From Epiperipatus broadwayi (taxonomy: Eukaryota; Onychophora; Udeonychophora; Euonychophora; Peripatidae), in assembly GCA_028023455.1 (NCBI GenBank), contig JAQFVV010012513.1, positions 2,478,001 through 2,542,000 of the forward strand: DNA of 64,000 nucleotides, given 5' to 3'. Shown here in pieces: positions 1 through 10,279 of the stretch (positions within the stretch are counted from its first letter, which is position 1; each line of letters begins with the position of its first letter). The notes below the pieces were generated by a model that made no database searches, had not been told where the DNA came from, and saw nothing but the letters and a program-made list of their open reading frames with translations. The position numbers were made by a program, and so were the translations under genes.

Positions 1-74
1 ACAGTAGTGCCACCCTGCACCAACAATTATGTGCTAGTATAAGAGATAGTGATCATGTAATGTTTAGTGGTTTA
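1..74. repeat. Family C foldback element, terminal remnant
   Basis: The window opens inside a family C copy. The segment holds the family's subterminal block (acagtagtgccaccctg) joined directly to its outer end (ttatgtgctag ... gtttagtggttta). The central ribozyme-bearing part is missing, so this is an internally deleted or truncated copy whose left part lies outside the window. Confidence 0.75.
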
Positions 75-819
75 AAATTTAAAATTAGAGATCATAATTG
101 CTATACTACAAGGGAGATTTCTTGGTCTACTGTTTAGAATATTAATTTTCAATGTTCATCAAAGTCATTTGTTTATCAAACCTAATAATAATAAATATAC
201 ATCTTAACTAACACTTTATGCAATGAATTAATATTTTTGATAAACATTCAGTCAGTCTATTTAGAAGTGAATTCTATAAAATAAAGTATCTAATCAATAT
301 GTAAGCCTTTATTAGATAAAACTGTCTATTCATAGGGATAAATTGGAAACCAATTATTCATCAAATTTTTATTTTATCTCCCAATGGGTATAACTAGTAT
401 AAATTTTCTAATGCTTTAATTTCATATACTTTTTAAAAAATTGAACAGATCTCCATCTTAATATTTTCCTAAGTATTTTGCAAAAATCAAATTATTTTAA
501 ATTTAGTTCAAATTGTATGTTTTTCTTTTCAAATTTAGTGGTATCACATACTGCTTGTAGTTTGAATAGAAGTAAAATTTTATTTACCTTTTGCAAATTG
601 TCACTATATTTTCTACTTTTTAGACAATTATTATAACACCTAATATAACTGATTCCATAATAATAATAAAAAAAATTACATCATTTTGTAATGAAGTAAA
701 TTGTAAGGAAAAAATCAGTTGATCCTAATTACAGGCCATTCTAAACAAAATAAATTTTATTTCTCCATTTTTTGCTATTTTGTGGTTATATATTTTTAAT
801 TTTTTTATACAAATAGTTT
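75..819. other. AT-rich non-coding stretch, no feature seen
   Basis: Only short AT-rich sequence with homopolymer runs. No open reading frame, tRNA-like box or recognised repeat was found here. Confidence 0.5.
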
Positions 820-1445
820 AATATTTTAAATGTCCCACACCTATAATCTTTCAGCCCTACTCCACTTTTAAATAAAGAAAAGCTTTAATTTTGTAGCCTC
901 TTTAAAGAAAATTTTTTTGAATGTATACTGCAATGATGAAATGTATATTGAAATTCAAGCTAATTTAAACAAGAAGTATGAAAATAATTAAACAGACCTT
1001 ACATTGCAAATAAACCAACATATTTAATTTTGGATATTCTTAGAAAGATTATATAATAGTCATTTTTACTAACCAAACACAAATATATTAATTAGAAACA
1101 AAGCATAACACTAGCTGAAATCTATATGCAATATTTTAAATGCCCCACAACTATATTCTATCAGCTGCATTCCCCATTTAAATAATTAAAAGCTTGAATT
1201 TTGAAGCCCATTTAAAAGGAATTCACTTGAGTGTATACTGCAATTTTATGTAATAAATACTGAAATTCAAGCTCATTTAAATAAAGGATGTAAACCTAAG
1301 TAGTAAAGATGGTACATTGCAAATAAATAAGCATGTTTAATTTTAAATATATTTTGAAGGACTATACAATAGTTAATTTAATCCCCAGACATGAATACTC
1401 TCATGATGTAATATATATTGAAATTCAAGCTAATTTAAACATTCA
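820..1445. repeat. Direct duplication of a ~300-bp AT-rich unit
   Basis: Two diverged copies (about 820-1080 and 1125-1395) share the same order of blocks: a cccacac/ccccacaac start, an aagctt-rich middle, a tgtatactgcaat block, attcaagctaatttaaac, and a ttacattgcaaataaa block. A third partial start of the middle block follows at about 1400-1445. Relics in inverted orientation occur at about 1910-2090, so the family C element between them sits inside a locally palindromic arrangement. Confidence 0.65.
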
Positions 1446-1546
1446 AGAGAATTCCTTTTGAATGATCTTCAAAATTCAAGCTTTTCTATATTTAAAGTGT
1501 GAGTGTGACTTTAAGAATATAGGTTTTAGTTGGCATTATGCATACT

Positions 1547-1892
1547 AAAACAGGCAAAACTCACTATATGTATTGCCAAAGTTAGAGTAATCAATGGATA
1601 CCAGAAGGCTTGTGCATAAAATCCCCATCTAGTGCCTACTCATCCAATATCACCAGACTAGTTTCTGGCTTGTGGCCTTCATCAGTGAGAAGTCTTGGAT
1701 CTGAGAGCACTGCACCTAGACAGAAACTAGTCTGGGGATATTGGATGAGTAGGCACTATATGGGGATTTTATGCACAAGCCTTCTGGCATACATTGATTA
1801 CTCTATCTTGCTGTGTGTGGCAATACGTATAGTGAGTTTTGACTGTTTTAACAACAGTTATACACAAGTATAAGAAGTGGTGGTCATGTAGT
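1547..1892. mobile_element. Family C foldback element with 13-bp target duplication
   Basis: This copy is bounded by the exact 13-bp direct repeat cattatgcatact at 1534-1546 and 1893-1905. Its arms are inverted copies of each other: the left arm reads gagtaatcaatgg, ttgtgcataaaatcc, ccagactagtttctgg and ends at tcatcagtgag; the right arm returns through gaaactagtctgggg and ttttatgcacaagcc. The left arm has a ribozyme core on the minus strand (1650-1691). The right arm keeps only the 3' half (GAAA-CUAGUC) because the segment with the CUGAUGA box is deleted. No protein is encoded. Confidence 0.8.
1650..1691 (-). ncRNA. Hammerhead ribozyme core in family C left arm
   Basis: On the minus strand the order is stem I strand, CTGATGA (plus 1679-1685), a GGC-CACAA-GCC stem-loop, GAAA, a tiny ACUAGU stem III ending in the site GUC, and the other stem I strand. 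The core is intact. Stem I is imperfect in this copy (TTCTCA against TGGTGA, one mismatch plus G-U pairs). Activity is inferred, not shown. Confidence 0.7.
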
Positions 1893-1904
1893 CATTATGC
1901 ATAC

Positions 1905-2110
1905 TCTCTATTTATTACATTTGTGTTTAGGAAGTACACATAACTATTGTATAATATTTCTAAATATATTTACAGTTAAATATGTTTGTTTATTTGAAAT
2001 GTAAATATTTACTTAATTAGTATCACACACATTATTTAAATTAGCTTGAATTGCAATGTATATTATGTCATGGTATACATTCAAGAGATATAGATTTCAA
2101 CTAGACTTAC
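1905..2110. repeat. Inverted partial copy of the 820-1445 repeat
   Basis: The blocks of the upstream duplication (attgtataat, taaatatgtttgtttatttg, attatttaaattagcttgaattgcaat, gtatacattcaa) recur here in reverse-complement order immediately right of the family C element. Confidence 0.55.
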
Positions 2111-3335
2111 GCATTGTTTCTATTTTAAATATTTTAATGTTTATTGTACGTACTGCTTGTAATAAAAAAAATCAGTTTGGAATGATAATTATATAAAACA
2201 AATACCTTTTTCGGAAGCATTACGAGATTCGTCTTGGAGAATTTATATTACAAAACAGTTATTGTGCATTAATACTCAATCACACTAAAAGAGATCACTG
2301 GTTGTCATTGAAAAGGATGTTATATTCTGGATGTAGTAATAGCCAGTGCAACCTTATACAAGATATTATTAAATGGAAATTTATTACTTTCTTAATCATT
2401 CTATTATGATCTTCTTCTGAGGTCTGCTCTTGTGCCATATAGCTTAGCCAGATTAACTGATATAAATACGTTGTGAAGATCTTGCTATTGTTGCATGATA
2501 TTTATATAGTTTCTTATTATTGCTGATGATAAAAGACCAGTAAATTGAATATCTATTATTTAAAAATTATTAGCAAAAAAAAAAATTTCAAATGTTCTCT
2601 TTACATTTTTACAATGAATGAATTAAATGGTTCACACATATTTAGTACAAATTTAAAGAAAAAAACATTTATTAAATATCAATAATTTAGTAAGCCTAAT
2701 TGCAGGAAGCTGCCAGTTTTTCCCTATTTTACCAGAACTTGCATTTACAGTTAGTATAACCCAACCTATCTTTAATTATCCAGATTCCAATTTATCTTGA
2801 TGGGACTGAGAATTCATCACTATGTGTGACTAGATAATATGCATCTAATAATAGTAACAGGCCAATGGGTGATGATGCTCAGTGAATCTGATTATTTTCA
2901 TTATGGAAGGGATCTGGCTATCGATAGTTAACCCAGTAGGAAGTAAGAGAGACAACTATAATTTACTGTTAAACTTGAATGGCAGTATTATCTTATCTCC
3001 ACTATATGGTTAAAGCAGTAAAGCAAGTTTATGTTAGAATTGGGAGTTTATACAATCTAGATCAGATGAGACAAACTGTCATAGTAAATCTAGAAGGATC
3101 ATCATACACATGCATAAGCAAGCTGTCACAGAACAGCTGGTAATGCAAAACATGCCTCCTCATAAGGCAAACTGTTGTGGTACATCTGGAAGGGATGGGC
3201 AAATCTAGAAGTGTACTTAAAATCCTGTATATTCATAAGTTCATGCATTTGAATATTTGTTTTAAGTAATAAATATTTAATCATATTTGACATAATCATA
3301 CAATAAACACAGTAACAATGAAATCACATAGGATT
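2111..3335. other. Non-coding stretch, no feature seen
   Basis: Moderately complex sequence in its second half (2700-3230) but without a convincing reading frame, splice arrangement, tRNA-like box or repeat that I recognise. Confidence 0.45.
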
Positions 3336-3339
3336 GAAT

Positions 3340-3597
3340 CACTAATCATCATATCATCACCATTCTTTATGCTTACATTAGATCCTAAGATCTAGGGTTG
3401 CATTAGAACCTAAGATCTGAGTGCAGTGCTCTCAGATCCAAAGCTCGTCAATGATAAAACCCACAAGCTAGAAACTAGTCTAGGGATATTGGATGAGTAA
3501 GCAGTAGATAGGGATTTTATGCACAAACCTTTTTGCATCTATTGATTACTATGGCTTGCACTGAGTGGCTACTGGATGGAGAGTTTAGCCTCAGGAA
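3340..3597 (+). mobile_element. Family C element, right arm dominant, degenerate ribozyme
   Basis: The outer block (catcaccattctttatgctt) is joined to the central block (gatcctaagatct, twice) and then to a full right arm ending near ggatggagagtttagcct. The ribozyme at about 3444-3489 is damaged: the CTGATGA box reads AATGATAA, although the GAAACTAGTC part and a stem I partner are kept. No clear target duplication was found. Confidence 0.7.
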
Positions 3598-3949
3598 ATA
3601 TTGATTGGTGCTATTTTAAAAAAAATAATAATACATTTTGAAAAGTCCCTCAACCAGATATTTCACTTTAGTGGGGTGTTGTCGGTTTTAATTTCATTTC
3701 ACTAATATAAATTCCAAGATTATTATATAACCTACAAAATATCACATCATCGTTGTTTATACATTTTGCTAAAGAAAAAAATGCATTAGATCCCAAAGTT
3801 TCAAATGTACTATCCAAAAATCCAAACGTTGCTCAAGGATGGAAGGCCTAAGTAACAAGTATTGGGATATCTGGATAGAATAGCACTGAATAATGATTTT
3901 TTTGTGTATTATCATCCTGATCTATTAACTACTAAAGCTTATGCTAGGT

Positions 3950-4101
3950 CAGTGGTTCTCTTCCTAATGCCATGACCCTTTAATACAGTTCATTATGTTG
4001 TGGTGACCCCAATCTGTAATTTGGCTACTGTTATGAATTTAAAATATGGGTTTTCCATTGGTTAGGCAAGCCCATCATGATCCACAGGTTGAGAACCGCT
4101 G
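3950..4101. mobile_element. Short non-autonomous hAT element resembling SPIN/URR1
   Basis: The 152-bp segment begins CAGTGGTTCTC and ends GAGAACCGCTG, an 11-bp terminal inverted repeat with one mismatch of the kind used by hAT-Charlie elements. Internal stretches (aatgccatgaccctttaata, catgttgtggtgacccc with one change, ggctactgttatgaat) are very like the non-autonomous SPIN/URR1-type repeats I remember from rodent and other tetrapod genomes. The 8-bp flanks do not match, so the target duplication is decayed or the ends have mutated. The hAT call rests on visible ends; the SPIN/URR1 assignment is from memory and needs a database comparison. Confidence 0.72.
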
Positions 4102-4109
4102 CACTACAT

Positions 4110-6335
4110 AGTATAAGCTTAATGAGATTTGAAAAAAAATGATAATAAAATTTTAAAAATATACAAGATTAGATCCACAAACTCTGGAATTAGAGATTGT
4201 CTTACTTGTAATGACATTGTATAGTAATAGTATGGAACAAATAGTTAATACATCCATACACAACACACAGTAATAGCTGCAAATAATCCAGCCGAATTAT
4301 ACATTTACTATCTGTACCACCTAAGTTAGATTAAAAAGTCTAAATTGGGTAAATGAGTGCTGGTACATGAGTGCTGGTACATTGCCCATTAATATATATA
4401 CAATCCAATTTACTTTGTTAGTTTACGAGGCGTGTATTAACTTAAGGGCTATTTTTAATTTAATAAAATTATCATCAACAACACGCCTCCTTGATATTTG
4501 AATTACTAGCAAAATTATAATATTCTTTAAAGTTATGTATAATAAATATTTTATTATGTAAACCTTTTATTCACATAAAAAATGACATTAAGAGAGAAGG
4601 AGGTAAAAAAATAAGATAACAGTTATTCAATACGGTAAAACTTGAAAGATTTCATTAACGTCTTTAATGACCTTATTAAAGCAAAGGTCGTGTAAAATAT
4701 TTCTCAAAAATGCTTTTCTTGATAAAATTGAAAAATGATCGTTACTCTTGAAAATTTTTATAAATCAATGCAATGAAATAAGAGAAGTTTCTTTTACAAA
4801 AAAAAAAAAAATGAAAGAAATCTAATGACTAATAATAAAGGTGAATTCGAGGTAGTTCTTAAACCTCTGCATTGAGGCCAACCTGTGATAACGTTCAATT
4901 CATTTTCACTCGAGAGTTCAAAGTTCACTACCGTCTCTTGATATTAGTTTGAAAAAGATATTATTCTTTTGGTTCAATGTTGCCATTTTAATAATGGAAA
5001 TATAAAATGATTATATTAAAAAATATATATTTATTATTTTTTTTATTATTATTAAAAAAGCTAGAGATACATATTGATTCGACCACAATTTGAATGTAAA
5101 AAATGAAATAAAAACATTTTCTTTTTCATTCATATTATAGTTTTGATATGAAAATACTGTGTTCAGTCTGGGTTATATATGTGATTTAATAATCGCAGAT
5201 TCAAAAAAAAAAAATACAAACGTTTGTAAATTCTGGAGTGAACTGCGAAAAGGGACTGCAATTGCCCATATAGGGTTCCTACCACTTCCAGTTATATTTT
5301 GACCAGGACCGATGACACTTCCAGCTATATGATGACAGCTTGCTTTTTACCGGTGTTTGGTTCCGACAGCTTCCAATCCTGAATGGGTATTTGTCTTGCT
5401 GTGTCAACTGTTTGGCTTAACAGCTATTGACTGGAGAATGGAGATTATGTCTTTCATCTCTACAACAGTAATTCTATGGACAGTGTGTATTGCCATTCTG
5501 GTTTGACAGTAGATTCTCTGTGGAATATGTATGGAGAATGTGAATTCTGACTTTCAGTTATGTGTCAGTGGTTCTCTAATCCTACCTTCAGAAAGATTGA
5601 CTACTTATTGCCAGATTCCCATTGTTAATGCAAACATTCTGATTCAGTGAGCATCCATGCCTATTGGCCCATTCTTGCCACTGGCTACATGTTATCTACC
5701 TGTATCACACAGGATCATGGTGATAATCTGATTTAGATAAAGTGGAATCTGGACTTGAAGGCAAGGTGAAATATGACAGCTAGAAAGCAGAGTTATTATA
5801 TATATATACAGTTTAAGATTCAGCAAACAGGAACAGCTTTTTCACTAAACTTAACCAAGAAATTATCATCTATCTTTTTGTTGACCAGAGATCAAATACA
5901 GTGGAGTCACAAAGATGTTGTATTTGTTTCAAGCTCCTTCACATGCAAATATATATAATTTATAACAGGTCATATTTTGTTGATAAACTTTGATAATAAT
6001 AAAATATCTATCATTTATTTAATTGCCATTGTATAGTACTCTTATATATATATATATAAAACACAGACACTTTTATATGCATATTATGCATATATAAATT
6101 AAGATTATAGTATGGATAAACCTTTAAAATAATAATAATATAATTATTAATAATAAATTTAAAGGGAATTCATTTTTAAAAAGTGTATAGTAAAATGCTG
6201 GATTTTCTCACTATTAAATAAGCTCTTGATAATATTGGGGTGTTTTTTTTTTTCAATAATTTTTTCTCTTATAGAAATATGATAGTAATCTCAATAATTT
6301 TTATTAATCATTCATTTGACTAGAAATTATCCACA
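4110..6335. other. Non-coding stretch with one hairpin and a richer segment
   Basis: A 15-bp direct duplication (gagtgctggtacat) lies at about 4355-4383 and a hairpin with arms gaggcgtgt / acacgcctc lies at 4428-4494. The segment 5220-5760 is less AT-rich and could be old exon or repeat sequence, but no frame stays open and I recognise nothing in it. Confidence 0.4.
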
Positions 6336-6339
6336 TAAT

Positions 6340-6480
6340 GTAAATACAATTTATCCAAACCACTTTGAACACTTTTTAGCAAAATCTTTTATTTGTACAT
6401 ATATACATACACCTACATTTTGACCGTCCTGCAGTCTTCTTCAGAACCAATTTAGCAAAACTTTATTTGTACAAATATAC
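6340..6480 (-). mobile_element. Family H3 repeat with hammerhead relic
   Basis: On the minus strand this contains CTGAAGA, a GACTG-type stem-loop, AAAA where GAAA is expected, and then a 3' flank (gtacaaataaa, ttttgctaaaaa, gtggtttggataaattgta) shared with the copy at 8640-8706. The shared ~70-bp flank shows that both loci belong to one family. Confidence 0.65.
6400..6444 (-). ncRNA. Hammerhead ribozyme relic (family H3)
   Basis: Core order on the minus strand: CTGAAGA (plus 6438-6444), one extra A, stem II GACTG/CGGTC-like, then AAAA in place of GAAA (G12 changed), then stem III ATGTA-GGTG-TATGT and A at the cleavage position. Stem III is kept through G-U pairs relative to the 8.5-kb copies. 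The G12 change probably inactivates it. Confidence 0.5.
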
Positions 6481-6850
6481 TGTAACGATATATAAATATG
6501 TCGTTACATTAAATTGAAATAAAAACTTTTTAAGTTCGTATATAAAAATAAGTGTATTAAAAAGAAAAAAAAAAACTAAACGCTAAAATTAAAATGTTTG
6601 TTAAATGTATATATTCGCACAGATGCTAAACTTTAAATTTTTTTTTTTTTAATAAATAAAAAAAGGTATTTGAATGTACTTTTTTTATAAAAAAAGATTT
6701 AAATATAAAAATAGTTTAAAAAGAAATAACGTAAGTAAAAATAAAAACAGGTATTAATTAATTCCTGTAATCTGTAAATGGAAATGATTGTTTATTAATT
6801 ATCCAAAAGCTGTCTAATTAAAAAGTCAGAGAGTAAATTAGATAAGAGAA
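6481..6850. other. AT-rich stretch with a 26-bp palindrome
   Basis: The palindrome gtaacgatatat...gtcgttac lies at 6482-6506. The rest is homopolymer-rich AT sequence with no recognised feature. Confidence 0.4.
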
Positions 6851-6953
6851 TAAAGAGATTTTAGCTTGACCAATGGAAGCACCAAGCCTCAGCCCGGACC
6901 CAAATGAAAATTTGGATTAGTGACGTCTTTGTTCATTCAATCTGGAGATTTAC

Positions 6954-6961
6954 TATAAAAA
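6954..6961 (+). promoter_or_regulatory. Possible TATA box
   Basis: TATAAAAA is preceded by unusually GC-containing sequence for this window (CCCGGACC, GACGTC). A start site about 30 bp downstream would lead into the small reading frame at 7089. It could equally be the promoter of an unrecognised retroelement. Confidence 0.3.
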
Positions 6962-7088
6962 GAGAAATATTGAGTTCCAGACAGTTTTTTCGGACTTGAT
7001 TTGATGAGAACGGTAAGACGCACTTGCCGCTCTCTCTCATTTTTTTTGTTTTAAAAAATATATAAAATGAAAAGACTGTGATACAAGA

Positions 7089-7190
7089 ATGGAACCAGCT
7101 AATGCTACCTCCAGAACATTATCTTCCAATGGAGACGTCGCGGGAATTAAAAAACAGGAACCTGGACTCTTCTACTGTAAGCTATATTGA
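7089..7190 (+). CDS. Possible first coding exon, 33 codons, unrecognised
   Basis: A frame starting at ATG 7089 encodes a short, normal-looking N-terminus rich in Ser, Thr, Asn and Ala with no low-complexity AT bias, and has several CpGs (gacgtcgcggg), rare elsewhere here. It runs to TGA at 7188-7190, but a GT-AAGC splice donor-like site at 7177 would let it continue into a downstream exon that I cannot locate. A second donor-like site (CG|GTAAGA) lies near 7012 in the presumed leader. Product unknown; the call rests on composition, the TATA box upstream and the donor-like site only. Confidence 0.25.
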   Translation: MEPANATSRTLSSNGDVAGIKKQEPGLFYCKLY

Positions 7191-7414
7191 CATGAACTCT
7201 AAATTTAAAAATAACTAAGAACTTTCGTTCAAGATTATGAACTTCTATCTGACTTTTAAGTTTAAAATCAATTGAAAATGTTTAATTTTATATATTTGCG
7301 TTTGATAAAAAAAAAAAAAATCATTTCCATTTATTATTTTATTTGTATTAATATTTATTGTTTAAATTTTAAATGAGGAAATTTAAGGTTGGGTATGGAT
7401 GTTGCATAGATTCT

Positions 7415-7840
7415 TTAGCGGTTGATTATGTTGTGATTTTCACATTCGATTGGAATATATAGGTCAATGATATCACTGCAGCATCTTATGATGAATGCTA
7501 ATGGGATTTGTATATTCCCTATGCAAGTGACGTTTATCGATGACTTTGTATTTTGATCGGTTGTGTTTAATTTGGAATGTTTTTGACCGTGAAATCTGTT
7601 CAGCTGATCTATACTCAACATTTTAAAACAAATTTTATAAAATTCATTTGTGCGAACGTATCTAAATGTTAAATTTAAGTCGGCATGAATGGCTATATAG
7701 TTTTGTAAAGTTATATTAAGGGAGGGTAATCTTAGGTTATTCGTTTCGTAGTTGAATTGGCTCAATGGATTGGATATATTTGTGTAATTAGTAGATGTAG
7801 TATGAGATCCGCTATGGGCAGGATTGCATATATATGTCAC
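7415..7840 (-). CDS. Unrecognised 141-residue open frame
   Basis: This frame stays open for 141 codons on the minus strand in sequence that is less AT-rich than its surroundings. The product is hydrophilic, Asn/Ile-rich and has no signal peptide, membrane span or motif that I recognise; two Cys pairs occur (near residues 106 and 120-121). The opposite strand carries an overlapping 78-codon hydrophobic frame (7824-8060), so one or both may be chance. A stop-free run of this length is only slightly unexpected for a 64-kb AT-rich window. It could be an exon, a relic of an unrecognised element, or an accident. Confidence 0.2.
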   Translation of the reverse strand: MTYICNPAHSGSHTTSTNYTNISNPLSQFNYETNNLRLPSLNITLQNYIAIHADLNLTFRYVRTNEFYKICFKMLSIDQLNRFHGQKHSKLNTTDQNTKSSINVTCIGNIQIPLAFIIRCCSDIIDLYIPIECENHNIINR

Positions 7841-8526
7841 ACACTTCCTGTTTGCCTATGGATGGGTTTGTAAGTCGGCAGAAGACCGCAGTCCATTCCT
7901 ATGGAGTTTTTTGTTTATTGTTCTTGGTGGAGAGTCAATGTCTTCTCTAATTCTACTTACTGTTCAGATGTACATTCCTGACAGTACAGTATTTTGTGTT
8001 GTTGTATTTTCATGCTACATTGAATACATAAATGTATCAGATGGATTGGCGCCATTTTGACTACGAGCTTTTGGCCTAAGGTTAAATAAGGGAAAGAATA
8101 TTTTCTTTTCAAATGCAGACCTATATAGTCTATTCATACTCGACTCACTAAATAAAAATTAAACTTATTGAAATCTTTTTAAATGTAAATTTACAAGTTA
8201 ATATAAAAATCTAAAGGTTAAACTTATTCTTCGAATTTAGAATGATTTTATATGTGCGTAAATAAATATTTTTATGTGTTCATTTCTGGCAGTGGCTTTT
8301 ATTCTTTTATATTTAAGATATAAAATTTATATTTTATTATCTCTGCTACTCACTGAGCTAGTGACTTGGGCTAACGATCGGAATATTTAAATAAAGTGGA
8401 ATCTTAACAGCGCGTATCTGCCTACTTTATAATTTTTTCTAGGCTCAAATGCCTAGATGGCGCCCTGGTAGTTGCAGATATTGTTTTTGCGGTTAGATTC
8501 GATCTCCACTTACTTCCGATTGTTAT

Positions 8527-8569
8527 AATACATAAACCTATGTTTTGATGGTCCTGCAGTCTTCTTCAG
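8527..8569 (-). ncRNA. Hammerhead ribozyme, left arm (G12 mutated)
   Basis: Minus strand: CTGAAGA (plus 8563-8569), stem II GACTG/CCATC partly paired, AAAA instead of GAAA, then stem III ACATA-GGTT-TATGT followed by A. Stem III is a perfect 5-bp hairpin. Confidence 0.55.
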
Positions 8570-8597
8570 AGCCAATTTATTTTAATAAGTAAATTAA

Positions 8598-8642
8598 CTC
8601 TGAAGAAGACTGCAAGACAGTTGAAACATAGATATATGTATA
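8598..8642 (+). ncRNA. Hammerhead ribozyme, right arm
   Basis: CTGAAGA (8600-8606), one extra A, stem II GACTG-CAAGA-CAGTT (8608-8622), GAAA (8623-8626), stem III ACATA-GATA-TATGT (8626-8639) and A at the cleavage position (8640). The core is complete. Stem I is weak. Confidence 0.7.
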
Positions 8643-8754
8643 TATGTACAAATAAAGGGTTTTGCTAAAAAGGTGTTTGAAGTGGTTTGGATAAATTGTA
8701 TTTATATAAGATATTACAGCAAAATAAAGGAAAGGGTGATTTTGGTAATATTAT

Positions 8755-8960
8755 TCACATAATAAATAATATTTCTAAAGTGTAATTTTTACCACATCAC
8801 TCTTGCACAAGATAGGGACTGTTTTCTACCTGTTTTTAACATTTTGTAGAGGATAGAGGTGTAATCACCAAAGGCATGTACAAAAGGTCTATGATCCCTA
8901 AGATGCACCTTTCATGTTGAACCAGTACTCACCAATTAGTCCATATTACAATCTCTTACA
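8755..8960 (-). repeat. SINE-F copy with degenerate hammerhead
   Basis: On the minus strand the end near 8960 reads gtaagagattg, then a ribozyme-like segment (plus 8896-8941) with stem I CTAA/TTAG, box TTGGTGA, stem II GTACTGGTTCAACAT and GAAA, then the F body down to the tail motif at 8760-8790 (atttctaaagtgtaatttt). The box has lost the canonical CUGA. The stem I pairing CTAA/TTAG replaces the CCAA/TTGG of other copies. Confidence 0.65.
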
Positions 8961-8989
8961 CAAATTATTTATCATTGTTCTATATATAT

Positions 8990-9358
<369 letters not shown>

Positions 9359-9420
9359 CAATTTCTGTAGTTTAATAATAAGTGTCAAACTTATTGTCCT
9401 CGCAACCTTGACACAAACCA

Positions 9421-9525
9421 CTTGATGGAAATCTATGAATAATTTTTATTAGTCATTCCTTAGACTAGAAATTATCCACTTAATGAATAATATTTCTGTA
9501 GTGTAATTTTCATTACACCAGTCTG
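9421..9525 (+). repeat. SINE-F tail fragment
   Basis: Contains the F-family tail blocks actagaaattatccacttaa and atttctgtagtgtaatttt, also seen at 14905-14945 and 51890-51930 and in inverted form at 15255-15300. Confidence 0.6.
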
Positions 9526-9738
9526 TTTTAAGTCATTATCAACTTTTAGTATGATCTAAAAAAAAATTAAAACTTGTAGCATCATACTTAGAAAATATTT
9601 ATTATGGAAAATAATGTTGTTAAAACAGACAAAACCCAATATATATATATATATTGACACACACAACAAGCTAGAGTAATCAATGGATGCCAGAAGGCTT
9701 GTGCACAAAATAACCATCCAGCACCTACTTATCCAATA

Positions 9739-9780
9739 TCCCCAGACTAGTTTCTGGCTTATGGCCTTTGTCAGTGAGGA
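9739..9780 (-). ncRNA. Hammerhead relic, left arm of long family C copy
   Basis: Stem I TCCTCA/TGGGGA is perfect apart from one G-U pair, stem II GGC/GCC and GAAACTAGTC are kept, but the box reads CTGACAA, which should abolish activity. Confidence 0.6.
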
Positions 9781-10068
9781 GCATTGAATCTAAGAGCACT
9801 ACACCTAGATCTTAGGATCCAATGCAACCCTCCAGCAATCATTTAACTACAAAACTATGAGTCTTAGACTGAAAACATCTTAAGATGTATGGGTACTGAA
9901 CTGGGTTCAGACTCATATAACTATATAAGCTAATGCACTTGGATTGAAAACATTAAGATGTTTTCAGTTTAAGACTCATAGTTTTGTAGTTAAGTGGAGA
10001 TAAGGAGTGTTTGCTGGAGGGTTGCATTGGATCCTAAAGTTTAGATGTAGTGCTCTCGGATCCAAGCC

Positions 10069-10110
10069 TCCTCACTGACAAAGACCATAAGCCAGAAACT
10101 AGTCTGGGGA
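10069..10110 (+). ncRNA. Hammerhead relic, right arm of long family C copy
   Basis: TCCTCA (10069-10074) pairs with TGGGGA (10105-10110). The box again reads CTGACAA, the same change as the left arm, which suggests that the arms were homogenised or copied from each other. Confidence 0.6.
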
Positions 10111-10279
10111 TTTTGGATGAGTAGGGGCTGGATGAGGATTTTGTGCACAAGCCTTCTGGCATCCATTGATTACTGTAGCTTGGTGTGTGTGGCAATATAT
10201 ATAGTGGGTTTTGCCTGTTTAAACAACAGTTATACACAAGCATAAGAGGTGATCGTCATGTGGTGTTTATGGAAAATAC

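Larger units (their letters stand above)
8527..8706. mobile_element. Family H3 foldback with two outward-facing hammerheads
   Basis: Two inverted copies of one ribozyme-bearing segment face away from each other around a ~28-bp spacer (8570-8597). The left copy reads on the minus strand, the right copy on the plus strand, and the right copy continues into the H3 3' flank (ttttgctaaaaa, gtggtttggataaattgta). No coding sequence is present. Confidence 0.75.
9614..10266. mobile_element. Family C foldback element, longest copy, 12-bp target duplication
   Basis: The element lies between direct repeats ttatggaaaata (9602-9613 and 10267-10278). From the left: outer block, gagtaatcaatggatgccag, ccagactagtttctgg, tcagtgagga, gagcactacacctagat, atgcaaccctccagc, then a centre (about 9850-9995) that is itself inverted (aaaactatgagtcttagact and its complement), then every block again in reverse order. 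This is the best model of the family: about 650 bp, non-coding, a near-perfect palindrome with a ribozyme in each arm. Confidence 0.82.

Noticed and set aside
6481-7166. Solo LTR beginning TGTAACG with an internal TATA box
   Set aside because: No matching end, primer binding site or target duplication could be identified.
8360-8525. Possible tRNA-derived sequence (gcggttagattcgatctcc resembles a T arm)
   Set aside because: No matching acceptor or D arm found; box A missing.
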